Shown here one piece after another: positions 55,088 to 63,146 of a stretch of DNA of 64,000 nucleotides. Position 1 is the stretch's first letter. Every line of letters begins with the position of its first letter. The position numbers and the translations under genes are program-made. The DNA is from Paenibacillus psychroresistens (GTDB taxonomy: Bacteria; Bacillota; Bacilli; Paenibacillales; NBRC-103111). The stretch is taken from assembly GCF_009728935.1 (NCBI RefSeq), contig NZ_CP034235.1:1581001-1645000 (forward strand), read 5' to 3'. The notes under the pieces are model-generated. The model saw only the letters and a program-made list of their open reading frames with translations, did no database searches and was not told the DNA's origin.

Positions 55088-55618
55088 ATGACTAATGAAC
55101 AAGCAAAGATCACCCGTCCGCACCAAGAGCTGCCGCTTTTTAACACAGAGGATTGGATGTATGAGGAATTTGAGGTTGGCCAGAAAATCCGGTCCATGCG
55201 CCGCACTTTATCTGAGGGAGAGAGCATGCAGTTTAACGCATTGGTAATGGATATGCATCCCTATGTGGCAGACGAAATTTTTGCCAAAGAAGAGGGAGTT
55301 TTTGGCCGCAGATTAGTTGCTGGAGCGTTTGTGTTTAGTGTAGGCCTAGGTTTAATGGCTCACAATAATATACATACTTTTAGCTATGGCTATGATCGGC
55401 TGCGTTTTATCAAGCCCGTGTTTATCGGCGATACGATTTATACCGTGCGCACCCAGATGGAAAAGCGACCGAAGTATAAAGAAATGGGTTTAGTCAAAGT
55501 CAGCTATGAGGTTTATAAAAATGACGGCGAGCTCGCATTGTATTGTGAGCACCTGCAGACAGTGAAGTATCGCAATCCGGAGCAATGGCAAGATCAAATC
55601 GAGAAAAAAGGTGATTAA
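55088..55618 (+). CDS. MaoC-like hot-dog protein lacking the catalytic histidine
   Basis: 176 residues from ATG 55088 (AAAGGAG upstream; the frame extends earlier only through the preceding gene). The hot-dog domain aligns with the MaoC at 53516: [21 protein letters not shown] and [21 protein letters not shown]. The active-site stretch reads [12 protein letters not shown], so D55 is kept but the residue five further on is V60 rather than His. It may be the structural half of a heteromeric hydratase, as HadA is for HadB in mycobacteria (analogy). A direct enzymatic role is doubtful. Confidence 0.82.
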   Translation: MTNEQAKITRPHQELPLFNTEDWMYEEFEVGQKIRSMRRTLSEGESMQFNALVMDMHPYVADEIFAKEEGVFGRRLVAGAFVFSVGLGLMAHNNIHTFSYGYDRLRFIKPVFIGDTIYTVRTQMEKRPKYKEMGLVKVSYEVYKNDGELALYCEHLQTVKYRNPEQWQDQIEKKGD

Positions 55619-55621
55619 ATC

Positions 55622-56464
55622 ATGAGAATAGATGCGCATCAGCACTTCTGGAATTTAGAAAAGGTAGCGTACCCTTGGTTGGTTCCAGCGTATGGTCCCA
55701 TTTACCGCACGATTGAGGCAGCGGAGCTGGAACCGTTACTCCAAGCAAACGGCATTGATAAAACAGTGATTGTTCAAGCGATGGGCTCTTACGAGGACAC
55801 CGATTATATGCTGGAGACAGCGGCTCAATATGATTGGGTAGCCGGTGTAGTTGGCTGGGTGCCGTTGAATAAACCAGAGGAAGCTGCAATAAAGCTAGAA
55901 CAATATACACAGAACCCCCTTTTCAAAGGGGTTCGCCATTTGATCCACGAGGAAAAAGACCCAAACTGGGTGATTCAAGATGAGGTCATAGCAGGTTTGA
56001 AGCAGTTAGCCTCATTGGGCTTAACCTTTGATGTCGTGGCTGTTTTGCCTGAGCATTTACAGCATGTAGCCACTCTAGCAGAGAAAATTCCGAATTTAAA
56101 AATAGTAATTGATCACTTAGCTAAGCCGCCAATCAAAGATAAAGCCATGGAGCCTTGGGCGAGTTTGCTTAAGGAAGCGGCTGCTTATCCAAACGTATAT
56201 GCTAAATTATCAGGACTGAATACGGCTGCTGATTGGGATAGCTGGTCGGCTGACGACATTAAACCTTATATCGACTATGCGTTTGAAGTTTTTGGTGCAG
56301 ATAGACTGATGTTCGGCAGTGACTGGCCGGTAGCGAATTTAGCTGGCGATTACACAAAGGTTTGGGTAGAGACGAACAAAGCACTTGAAGGACGTTCACT
56401 AGCAGAAATAGATGCTGTATTAGGTGGAACTGCGATAGCATTTTATGGGTTAGGAAAGGGCTGA
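55622..56464 (+). CDS. Amidohydrolase (fuconolactonase/rhamnonolactonase-like, COG3618)
   Basis: 280 residues forming a TIM barrel of the metal-dependent amidohydrolase-2 group. The N-terminal IDAHQHFWNLEKVAYPWL carries the HxH metal ligands. IDHLAKPPIK and LMFGSDWPVANL supply the later His and Asp. Close relatives open sugar lactones such as L-fucono- or L-rhamnono-lactone. Its start lies 4 bp after the MaoC-like stop. Together with a Gfo/Idh dehydrogenase and a GH95-like enzyme it suggests oxidation of a deoxy-sugar (inference). Confidence 0.85.
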   Translation: MRIDAHQHFWNLEKVAYPWLVPAYGPIYRTIEAAELEPLLQANGIDKTVIVQAMGSYEDTDYMLETAAQYDWVAGVVGWVPLNKPEEAAIKLEQYTQNPLFKGVRHLIHEEKDPNWVIQDEVIAGLKQLASLGLTFDVVAVLPEHLQHVATLAEKIPNLKIVIDHLAKPPIKDKAMEPWASLLKEAAAYPNVYAKLSGLNTAADWDSWSADDIKPYIDYAFEVFGADRLMFGSDWPVANLAGDYTKVWVETNKALEGRSLAEIDAVLGGTAIAFYGLGKG

Positions 56465-56470
56465 GCCAGC

Positions 56471-58882
56471 ATGAATTCACTAGAACAAGCAGCAAAACAT
56501 CCGCTAATATTTTCTAAGCCTGCACCGAATTTTTTTGAAGGCGGGCTGTTAGGCAACGGTGGTTTAGGGGTAGTTGTAACGACTCGACCCGATGGGATCG
56601 TGCTTTATTTTGGACATAATAATGTCTGGGATATTCGTGTTTCAGAGCAGAATAAAGCCAAGATCGGCACATTCCAAGAAATTTTCGATAAGATTAAGGA
56701 CATACCTGAAACCTACGATACCTTATATGAGGACTCTTGGTATAACGAATATATTCATATGGCACGAGAGGATTATGTGAATTACGATTGTCCGCGACCG
56801 ATGCCCTGCGGCTCTTTGCTGCTGGCTTTTGATCGACGGAAGGTTGAAGTTTTAGGACATCGGATTGATATCGCAACGGGGTTATGTGAGGTTTATTTTC
56901 TATATGAAAATAAGAAGGTAAGCTTGCAAATTTTTGTGGAATCAGAGAAAGATGCAGTTTGGTTACGGACACTCAATGAACTAGGTGAAGCGATTGCTTT
57001 TCCATTTGATCGTGTGCGACTATTTCCAGACCCTGAGACACCGCAAGATATTCCAGCTTATGAGCCTTATACAAATTATGAGGATGGTTCTCTTTCATTT
57101 CGTCAGGTGCTTCCCTATGAGCTTTTTCCTAAAAATAAAGCTTTAGGTCATTCGAAAGATAAGGCTTTTCGACTTACGGTGAAAACGAACGCCGCGATGT
57201 TTCGTAAGGATGTAACTGTCCCAGTAATGAAGCAGCAGGTGCAGGATCGTTATTATCCCTTGGAGGCAAAGCTGGTTTCGACCGATGCATTTGTTGCTTA
57301 TGTTCAATTGGATGAAGGTTTAGCTTCAGGAATTCCATGTGAGGCGGCTGAGTTGCTAGTACTGAATAATCAGGCTTTTGAAGCGGCAGCAGCTGAGGTT
57401 TCTGCAAATTGGAGAGCTTACTGGGAGCGTTCTGGAGTTCAGCTAGAGGATACTTATTTAGAACAAATATGGTATTGGAACTTATATTTTTATAATTGTG
57501 CGATTAAGCCTGGCGTTACTTGTCCGGGATTATATGGAAACTGGAGCTTTGGCAAAATAGGCTCGATGTGGCACGGCGATTACCATCTGAACTATAATAC
57601 GCAGCAGCCTTTTTGGTTGGCCTTTTCTAGCAATCATGTTGATAAGCATCTCCCCTATGTCGATTTAGTTGACCACATGCTGCCGATTAGCAAGCAATGG
57701 GCCGAGGAATATTACGGATTGCGCGGCGCTTATTTTCCGCATTCTGCTTATCCGACGGAAATGACGACAATGCCTTGGCCTGTACCGGAATGGGGCTGGG
57801 AAATTTGTGAGACACCTTGGACAGTGCAAAGCTTATGGTGGCATTATATCTATACAATGGATCAGCAATTTCTCGAGCAGCGAGCTTTTGAACCGATTAA
57901 GCAAGCAGTCTTATTTCTCGTGGATTATATGAAAAGACCTGAAGCTCACGGGGGGCAGTGGGGTGATGATAAATACCATGTGTTTCCAACCGTAGTACCG
58001 GAACTATATGAGCTTACACCTGGATTCAAAATGAACTATGACTGCTTGCTTGATTTAACGTTGATAAAGTTCATTTTTAAAGCGTTTGTTCAGGCATGCA
58101 GCGTTTTACAAAAGGTTGAGGTTGAAAGTGAATTGTTATATGAAGTGGCGGAAGTATTAGAGCATTTCCCAGCATATCCGACAGCGGAATCGCAAATAGG
58201 TTCGGTATTCATCTCCGTTCCTGGTGAAAGCCCAGAGACCATTTATAATGTACCCAATTCGGTTGCGACGATTTTTCCAGGGGAAGACCATGGAATCCAT
58301 TCGAGCCCAGAGGAGTTCGCAATCGCAGCTAATTCCTTTCATAACCATCGCAATGAAGGCGGTAATGATCTCGTCTTCCATAACATGGCGGGAGCTCGGC
58401 TTGGCTTACTGGATTTAGAACGCTTTAAGCGCCAAATTGAATATTGCATGCTGCCTAACGGTACTTGCGCGGATCGAATCTTGTTGTCAGGTGGACGATA
58501 TGGAGATCAAATGCAATTTGATTGGATGAACACAATGGGAATCTGGTTCGAGAATTTCTCGCTGCCAGCTGTTATTAATGAATGTTTAATGCAAAGCTAT
58601 AATGGTGTCATTCGGTTGTTTCCTAACTGGACAGAGCAGTATGCAGCTGAGTTTACAACGCTTCTGGCAGTAGGCGGCTTTCTAGTCAGTGCGAGAATCG
58701 AACAAGGTGAAGTGCAGTGGTTAGAGCTCGAAAGCTTATCTGGTGCAGTATGCAAGCTTTACCTTCCGTGGGATTCGGGAGCTAAATTGGTTGCTGGCAA
58801 TGGAGAAGAGAAGTTTCTTTCAGGTAAAGAGGTAGAGTGGAATACAGCAGCAGGTGATAAGTTCCGCTTAACCCGGGGTTAA
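56471..58882 (+). CDS. Cytosolic GH95-like glycoside hydrolase
   Basis: 803 residues, no signal peptide. The N-terminal beta-sandwich begins FEGGLLGNGGLGVVV, reminiscent of the GNGRLG motif of GH95. An (alpha/alpha)6 barrel carries MWHGDYHLNYNTQQPFW, equivalent to the NIN-type catalytic base segment of GH95 fucosidases. The C-terminal region has IRLFPNWTEQ, also as in that group. GH95 enzymes are alpha-L-fucosidases or alpha-L-galactosidases; this one is divergent, so specificity is open. Its cytosolic location means the substrate is imported first. It is the last gene of the operon. Confidence 0.75.
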   Translation: MNSLEQAAKHPLIFSKPAPNFFEGGLLGNGGLGVVVTTRPDGIVLYFGHNNVWDIRVSEQNKAKIGTFQEIFDKIKDIPETYDTLYEDSWYNEYIHMAREDYVNYDCPRPMPCGSLLLAFDRRKVEVLGHRIDIATGLCEVYFLYENKKVSLQIFVESEKDAVWLRTLNELGEAIAFPFDRVRLFPDPETPQDIPAYEPYTNYEDGSLSFRQVLPYELFPKNKALGHSKDKAFRLTVKTNAAMFRKDVTVPVMKQQVQDRYYPLEAKLVSTDAFVAYVQLDEGLASGIPCEAAELLVLNNQAFEAAAAEVSANWRAYWERSGVQLEDTYLEQIWYWNLYFYNCAIKPGVTCPGLYGNWSFGKIGSMWHGDYHLNYNTQQPFWLAFSSNHVDKHLPYVDLVDHMLPISKQWAEEYYGLRGAYFPHSAYPTEMTTMPWPVPEWGWEICETPWTVQSLWWHYIYTMDQQFLEQRAFEPIKQAVLFLVDYMKRPEAHGGQWGDDKYHVFPTVVPELYELTPGFKMNYDCLLDLTLIKFIFKAFVQACSVLQKVEVESELLYEVAEVLEHFPAYPTAESQIGSVFISVPGESPETIYNVPNSVATIFPGEDHGIHSSPEEFAIAANSFHNHRNEGGNDLVFHNMAGARLGLLDLERFKRQIEYCMLPNGTCADRILLSGGRYGDQMQFDWMNTMGIWFENFSLPAVINECLMQSYNGVIRLFPNWTEQYAAEFTTLLAVGGFLVSARIEQGEVQWLELESLSGAVCKLYLPWDSGAKLVAGNGEEKFLSGKEVEWNTAAGDKFRLTRG

Positions 58883-59019
58883 GGGGAGCAAAGGTTGTAT
58901 CCTCATCTAAAAAGCTTCGATCAGAATCTATTTCTATATCCAAAGTTTCCCATGAATTGAACTACTAGGTATGAGATACTATCTACGAGAGTTTACATGT
59001 GTAGGGTGGAGGTAGAAAA

Positions 59020-60012
59020 GTGCCAAATTATGTTATTAGAAAATTACGGCAGCCGGATGATTTTGAAGCAGTTTCTTTGCTGGTGAATATGATCTGGTCA
59101 GAGCCAACAACGGCTGAACAGCTGAAGGAAGTCGAAGACAAAATCCCTCCAGGCGTGCTGAATTACAATGAAGATGGCGCACTGATAGGATGGGATCGTC
59201 CACAATGGGTCGCGGAAGATGAGCATGGACAGGTCGTTGCCTACGCGATTGCTTGGAGAGCGTCATGGACAGAGACCGGAGCATTGAACCATACCATTGT
59301 CGTTAACCCAGAAATCCGTGGAAACGGAGTCGGGAGAGCCTTATACGCGGAGCTTCATCAATGGGCTGTAGATGTCAAAGCCTCGTGTCTGATCGACTCC
59401 ATTAGGGAAACTGATGTGCGGTCAGTAGCTTTTGCTGGGCGTCGAGGTTATGTAAAGGAACGCCACATATTCGAATCTGTCTTGGACTTGGAATCTTTTG
59501 ATGGTGGTGAACTATATAATTCAATTAACGAGGCAAAACAAGCCGGAATCCGTTTCGTCACAATGGCGGAGGAACCAGGGGAAGCGAGTGAGAGAAAGCT
59601 GTATGAGCTGTATAAAACTACGCATCCCGACATTCCGGGATATTCCGGCACCTTTCCCTGGTTTGAAGAGTGGAAGAAATGGAGCATTGAGCAACACGGT
59701 GTACGCCCGGAATTGATCCATATCGCCAAGGACGGCGATCGCTACATCGGCGTTGTCACGTTGCAGCAGAACGATCAAACAGAGGCGATGTATCATGAAT
59801 ATACCGGCGTGCTTCTTGAATACCGCGGACGACATATTGCGTTAGCATTAAAAATGCTCGGTGTGCAAACGGCCCGCGCGTGCGGAGTCCCGTATTTGAG
59901 AACAAACAATGATTCAATGAATGTCCCCATGCTGCGAATAAATCGTGATCTGATCGGATTTCGAGCGGAACCTGGAAATTATAAGATGGTGCGTAATCTC
60001 AGATTAGAGTAA
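59020..60012 (+). CDS. Double-domain GNAT acetyltransferase
   Basis: 330 residues with two GNAT folds. The first has the acetyl-CoA loop VVNPEIRGNGVGRALYAEL (about residue 90-110). The second, C-terminal half has the related YTGVLLEYRGRHIALALKML. N-terminal YVIRKLRQPDDFEAVSLLV is the typical first strand. GTG start with GGAGG upstream. The acyl acceptor is unknown. Confidence 0.88.
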   Translation: MPNYVIRKLRQPDDFEAVSLLVNMIWSEPTTAEQLKEVEDKIPPGVLNYNEDGALIGWDRPQWVAEDEHGQVVAYAIAWRASWTETGALNHTIVVNPEIRGNGVGRALYAELHQWAVDVKASCLIDSIRETDVRSVAFAGRRGYVKERHIFESVLDLESFDGGELYNSINEAKQAGIRFVTMAEEPGEASERKLYELYKTTHPDIPGYSGTFPWFEEWKKWSIEQHGVRPELIHIAKDGDRYIGVVTLQQNDQTEAMYHEYTGVLLEYRGRHIALALKMLGVQTARACGVPYLRTNNDSMNVPMLRINRDLIGFRAEPGNYKMVRNLRLE

Positions 60013-60036
60013 AGTGAGAATATGAAATGAAGTAGC

Positions 60037-60072
60037 AAGCCCAGTCTGCATTTGAAGTGCTGACGGGGCTTT
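60037..60072. terminator. Terminator between convergent genes
   Basis: AAGCCCAGTC pairs with GAC-GGGGCTT around a loop, followed by TTAGTTATTT. It separates the GNAT gene from the minus-strand gene ending at 60071. Confidence 0.6.
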
Positions 60073-60760
60073 AGTTATTTGCGGATTCATGAGGTTCCCA
60101 GAATGCTTTCCAGCGTTCTGGAACATCTTTTTCGTGCTCGCAATAAACTGCCTGCAGGTATTGGGTTAAATTAGTTAATTGATCACTCGCAAGCACCTCT
60201 TTAATTTCTGAGGGCTTAGTTGGTATTAAGCTATCGTCAATGATCCCAAAAGCCTCCAAGGGTAAAAACATCTTGGGGCTTTTTTTATAGGAGCAGTTAT
60301 TGGGGTATCTGGGCGAGCTGCCTGAGTCATATTTAGATAGTTTTATGGAGTTAAAGTTATTGAGCAGCAAAGAGCTAGCGTCAAATTTCAGAATGACGAA
60401 GCTTTCCTCCGGTTCTCTCCTTGAGTAAGTATTAATCATCGCTTGAACATCCCGCAGAGTTGGCCATAAGAAAACATGCTGATCCAAATACTCGCGAAAT
60501 TCCAGTTGAGTGGTGCTTGAATCTATAAGGGAATTTGCAATTCGCAAATGAGCATTTATTGTGAATAAATGACCATTTAATTCAATCACTCTGCGGTCCG
60601 TTCGACGTTGCACAGATGACATAGGATCAATCCGATTAGCCGAGTATAAGGTATCAAGAGTCGAAATGCCCTTTAAATTACGAGCTCTTGTGAAATGATA
60701 TAGTGATTTTCGTCCAGCACTTTTAGTTATTTGGTTGATGATAAATTCAGATTGATCCAC
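60071..60760 (-). CDS. DUF7002/DarT-like protein (putative ADP-ribosyltransferase fold)
   Basis: 229 residues, GTG start with AGGAGGAGA upstream. The segment SLYHFTRARNLKGISTLDTLYSA resembles the N-terminus of DarT-type toxins (LYHxTxxxNLxxI), and VFLWPTLRDVQAMI followed by SFVILKFDASSLL matches the DUF7002 pattern. The basic VQRRTDRRVIEL stretch sits where NAD-binding residues would be. Such proteins may modify nucleic acids or small molecules. There is no adjacent macrodomain antitoxin, so a toxin-antitoxin role is not supported. The family call is moderate and the function is unknown. Confidence 0.6.
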   Translation of the reverse strand: MDQSEFIINQITKSAGRKSLYHFTRARNLKGISTLDTLYSANRIDPMSSVQRRTDRRVIELNGHLFTINAHLRIANSLIDSSTTQLEFREYLDQHVFLWPTLRDVQAMINTYSRREPEESFVILKFDASSLLLNNFNSIKLSKYDSGSSPRYPNNCSYKKSPKMFLPLEAFGIIDDSLIPTKPSEIKEVLASDQLTNLTQYLQAVYCEHEKDVPERWKAFWEPHESANN

Positions 60761-60834
60761 GTGAAGTCTCCTCCTAGTTACCTTAAAACCATTATAATGT
60801 TATTTTGAGCATTTACAATCTTTCTACTATACAA

Positions 60835-60862
60835 ACATAAGCAGTTGATTATATAATTATGT
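60835..60862. promoter_or_regulatory. Candidate ArsR operator
   Basis: ACATAA (60835-60840) and TTATGT (60857-60862) form an inverted repeat about 23 bp upstream of the arsR start, overlapping an AT-rich promoter region. ArsR repressors bind such dyads and release on arsenite. Assigned from symmetry and position. Confidence 0.45.
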
Positions 60863-60884
60863 GGTTATGAAAGGAGGGTTATTA

Positions 60885-61202
60885 TTGGAAACCATTGATC
60901 AGATTTCAGAAATGTATAAATTACTAGCTGATAAAACAAGGCTCACTATTATGGCCTTGCTAAGGGAGAAGGAATTATGCGTCTGCGATATTGTCGACAT
61001 CATGGAAATGACACAGCCCAATGTTAGTCAGCATTTACGCAAGCTCAAAAGTGGCGGGATGGTCAATGAACAAAAACGCGGACAATGGGTGTACTACTCG
61101 ATTAATTTAGAAAAACCCAATGTGTTAGCTTCGTTGCAGCAGGTCCCATCCCAAAAACATTTAGTGGATCAAATGCTGAAAAATAAAATTATTGAATGTT
61201 AA
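60885..61202 (+). CDS. arsR: ArsR-family arsenic-responsive repressor
   Basis: 105 residues from TTG 60885; AAAGGAGGG lies just upstream, while an earlier GTG at 60861 lacks a site. The winged helix contains the metal-sensing motif ELCVCDIV (CxC in the alpha3 position) and recognition helix MTQPNVSQHLRKLKSGGMV. It represses the ars operon without As(III)/Sb(III). First gene, followed by arsB and arsC. Confidence 0.9.
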   Translation: METIDQISEMYKLLADKTRLTIMALLREKELCVCDIVDIMEMTQPNVSQHLRKLKSGGMVNEQKRGQWVYYSINLEKPNVLASLQQVPSQKHLVDQMLKNKIIEC

Positions 61203-61234
61203 CTTAATTTTAATGAAATGAGCTGGGGGAAAGT

Positions 61235-62524
61235 ATGGTTTACACGGCAATTTTAATCTTCTTTGTTACAATCGTCTTTGTTATTTGGCAGCCCAAAGGT
61301 TTAAGCATCGGATGGTCAGCAACAGGTGGAGCTATTCTTGCATTAGCTTTCGGAGTAGTATCATTTGCGGATATCGGCACAGTTACGGATATAGTTTGGA
61401 ATGCAACGTTAACTTTCATTGCTCTTATTCTTATCTCCATTATTCTGGATGAAATTGGTTTCTTTGAATGGTCGGCCTTACATATGGCCCGGCTAGCTGG
61501 TGGGAACGGAAAAAGACTGTTTATATTTTCTATTTTGCTAGGAGCGGGTGTGTCGGCACTTTTCGCTAATGATGGTGCTGCGCTTATTCTCACGCCAATT
61601 GTTTTAGCCCAGGTACGAGCTTTAAAGCTCTCTGATAAAATGATTCTTCCGTTTATTATGGCAAGCGGATTTATTGCGGACACAACCTCGATACCTTTTG
61701 TGATCAGCAATTTAGTAAATATTGTCTCAGCAGATTATTTTGATATTGGCTTTATTGAGTACGCCGTTAAGATGATTGTCCCCAATCTGTTCTCACTCCT
61801 AGCAAGTATTACGGTTCTGTATCTCTTTTTTAGAAAGGATATTCCCGAAAATTATGATTCGAAAATGTTGAAAAAGCCTCATGAAGCGATAAAGCATCAG
61901 GGATTGTTCAAGCTATCTTGGTTTATTCTAATTACTCTGCTGCTGGGGTATGCGCTTAGTGAATTACTTGTTATACCTGTGAGTGCAATCGCCGGTTTTG
62001 CTGCTATTTTCTTTGTTATTGCTGCAGCCCTAAGTAAAGCCATTCATACCAAAAAAGTAATTAAGGATGCGCCTTGGACTGTTGTCGTTTTCTCAATCGG
62101 CATGTATCTAGTCGTTTATGGCTTGAAAAATGCCGGCTTAACCGATGCTTTGGGTGATATTATTGAATCATTTGCTAAACACGGCTTGCTGGCGGCAACA
62201 ATGGGAATGGGCTTTTTAGCAGCCTTCCTATCTTCAATAATGAATAATATGCCGACTGTTTTAATTGATTCTTTAGCAATAAAAGGAACATCCAGCTCGG
62301 GTATCATCCGTGAAGGTTTAATCTATGCCAATATAATCGGAAGCGATCTAGGTCCCAAAATTACACCGATCGGATCATTGGCTACATTACTCTGGCTGCA
62401 TGTGCTTTCCAAAAAAGGCGTGCGTATTACTTGGGGCTATTATTTAAAAGTAGGTGTAATCTTAACGATCCCAACCTTGTTCATTACGCTTTTGGGCTTA
62501 TATTTATGGCTTTTATTATTCTAA
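61235..62524 (+). CDS. arsB: Arsenite efflux membrane protein ArsB
   Basis: 429 residues with about 11-12 TM helices of the ArsB/NhaD superfamily. [21 protein letters not shown] and [18 protein letters not shown] are the two membrane-hairpin signatures, and the protein is close to the usual 430-residue length. It extrudes As(OH)3 using the proton gradient. Located between arsR and arsC. Confidence 0.95.
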   Translation: MVYTAILIFFVTIVFVIWQPKGLSIGWSATGGAILALAFGVVSFADIGTVTDIVWNATLTFIALILISIILDEIGFFEWSALHMARLAGGNGKRLFIFSILLGAGVSALFANDGAALILTPIVLAQVRALKLSDKMILPFIMASGFIADTTSIPFVISNLVNIVSADYFDIGFIEYAVKMIVPNLFSLLASITVLYLFFRKDIPENYDSKMLKKPHEAIKHQGLFKLSWFILITLLLGYALSELLVIPVSAIAGFAAIFFVIAAALSKAIHTKKVIKDAPWTVVVFSIGMYLVVYGLKNAGLTDALGDIIESFAKHGLLAATMGMGFLAAFLSSIMNNMPTVLIDSLAIKGTSSSGIIREGLIYANIIGSDLGPKITPIGSLATLLWLHVLSKKGVRITWGYYLKVGVILTIPTLFITLLGLYLWLLLF

Positions 62525-62548
62525 ACTTAGATAAGGAGATTGAACAAA

Positions 62549-62971
62549 ATGGAAAAGAAATTGGTTTATTTTTTATGTACGGGTAATTCTTGCAGGAGTC
62601 AAATGGCAGATGGTTTTCTGAATGAGCTGGGTTCGGAGCAATATGAAGTGAAAAGTGCAGGACTTGAAGCACATGGTCTAAATCCGCGAGCTGTAAAAGT
62701 CATGCAGGAAGCTGGATTGGATATTAGTCAAAATTCTTCTAAAACCATTGACCCCGAGCTGCTAAATAAAGCCACCTATGTCATTACACTTTGTGGCCAT
62801 GCAGATGAGCATTGTCCGGTTATTTCCAATAAAAATGTGATTAAATGGCATTGGGGATTTGATGATCCAGCTAAAGCAACAGGGACTGAAGAAGAAATTA
62901 TGGACAAATTTCGCGAAGTGCGTGATAGTATTAAAGCTCGTATTCAGGTTTTCGTAAACGAAGGAATGTAA
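62549..62971 (+). CDS. arsC: Thioredoxin-coupled arsenate reductase ArsC
   Basis: 140 residues from ATG 62549; a TTG at 62540 would sit too close to AAGGAG. The P-loop CTGNSCR places the nucleophile at Cys 10 and Arg 16. Two further cysteines lie seven apart in [12 protein letters not shown], the resolving pair of the thioredoxin-type (low-molecular-weight phosphatase-like) family. It reduces As(V) to As(III) for export by arsB. Confidence 0.95.
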   Translation: MEKKLVYFLCTGNSCRSQMADGFLNELGSEQYEVKSAGLEAHGLNPRAVKVMQEAGLDISQNSSKTIDPELLNKATYVITLCGHADEHCPVISNKNVIKWHWGFDDPAKATGTEEEIMDKFREVRDSIKARIQVFVNEGM

Positions 62972-62986
62972 ATCAAATTCTAAAAT

Positions 62987-63024
62987 AGAAAGAAGCCGAG
63001 GTCATGTGATCTCGGTTTCTTTGT
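62987..63024 (+). terminator. Terminator of the arsRBC operon
   Basis: AAAGAAGCCGAGGTC and GATCTCGGTTTCTTT form a long stem (about 14 pairs, some G-U) with a short loop. The tail is T-rich but brief. Confidence 0.8.
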
Positions 63025-63056
63025 GTACCACTGAGACCATTTTCAGCGATTTCATA

Positions 63057-63110
63057 TTTACAGTTTATTCATATCAAAAAAACATTCGCTTAATAATCGT
63101 TATTTATAAT
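63057..63110 (+). promoter_or_regulatory. Candidate PhoP-box promoter of the alkaline phosphatase gene
   Basis: Four half-sites on an exact 11-bp grid: TTTACA (63057), TTCATA (63068), AAAACA (63079), TTAATA (63090). The -10 TATAAT starts at 63105, 15 bp after the start of the last half-site, the same distance as at 26119 and 32929. Alkaline phosphatase genes of Bacillus are classical PhoP targets, which supports reading this grid as PhoP boxes. Confidence 0.72.
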
Positions 63111-63146
63111 GTAAGAGAGATAACAAATCTAGGAGGTAATTATGAT

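Noticed and set aside
60071..60760. Toxin-antitoxin locus
   Set aside because: No partner gene lies on either side; the neighbours are a GNAT gene and arsR.
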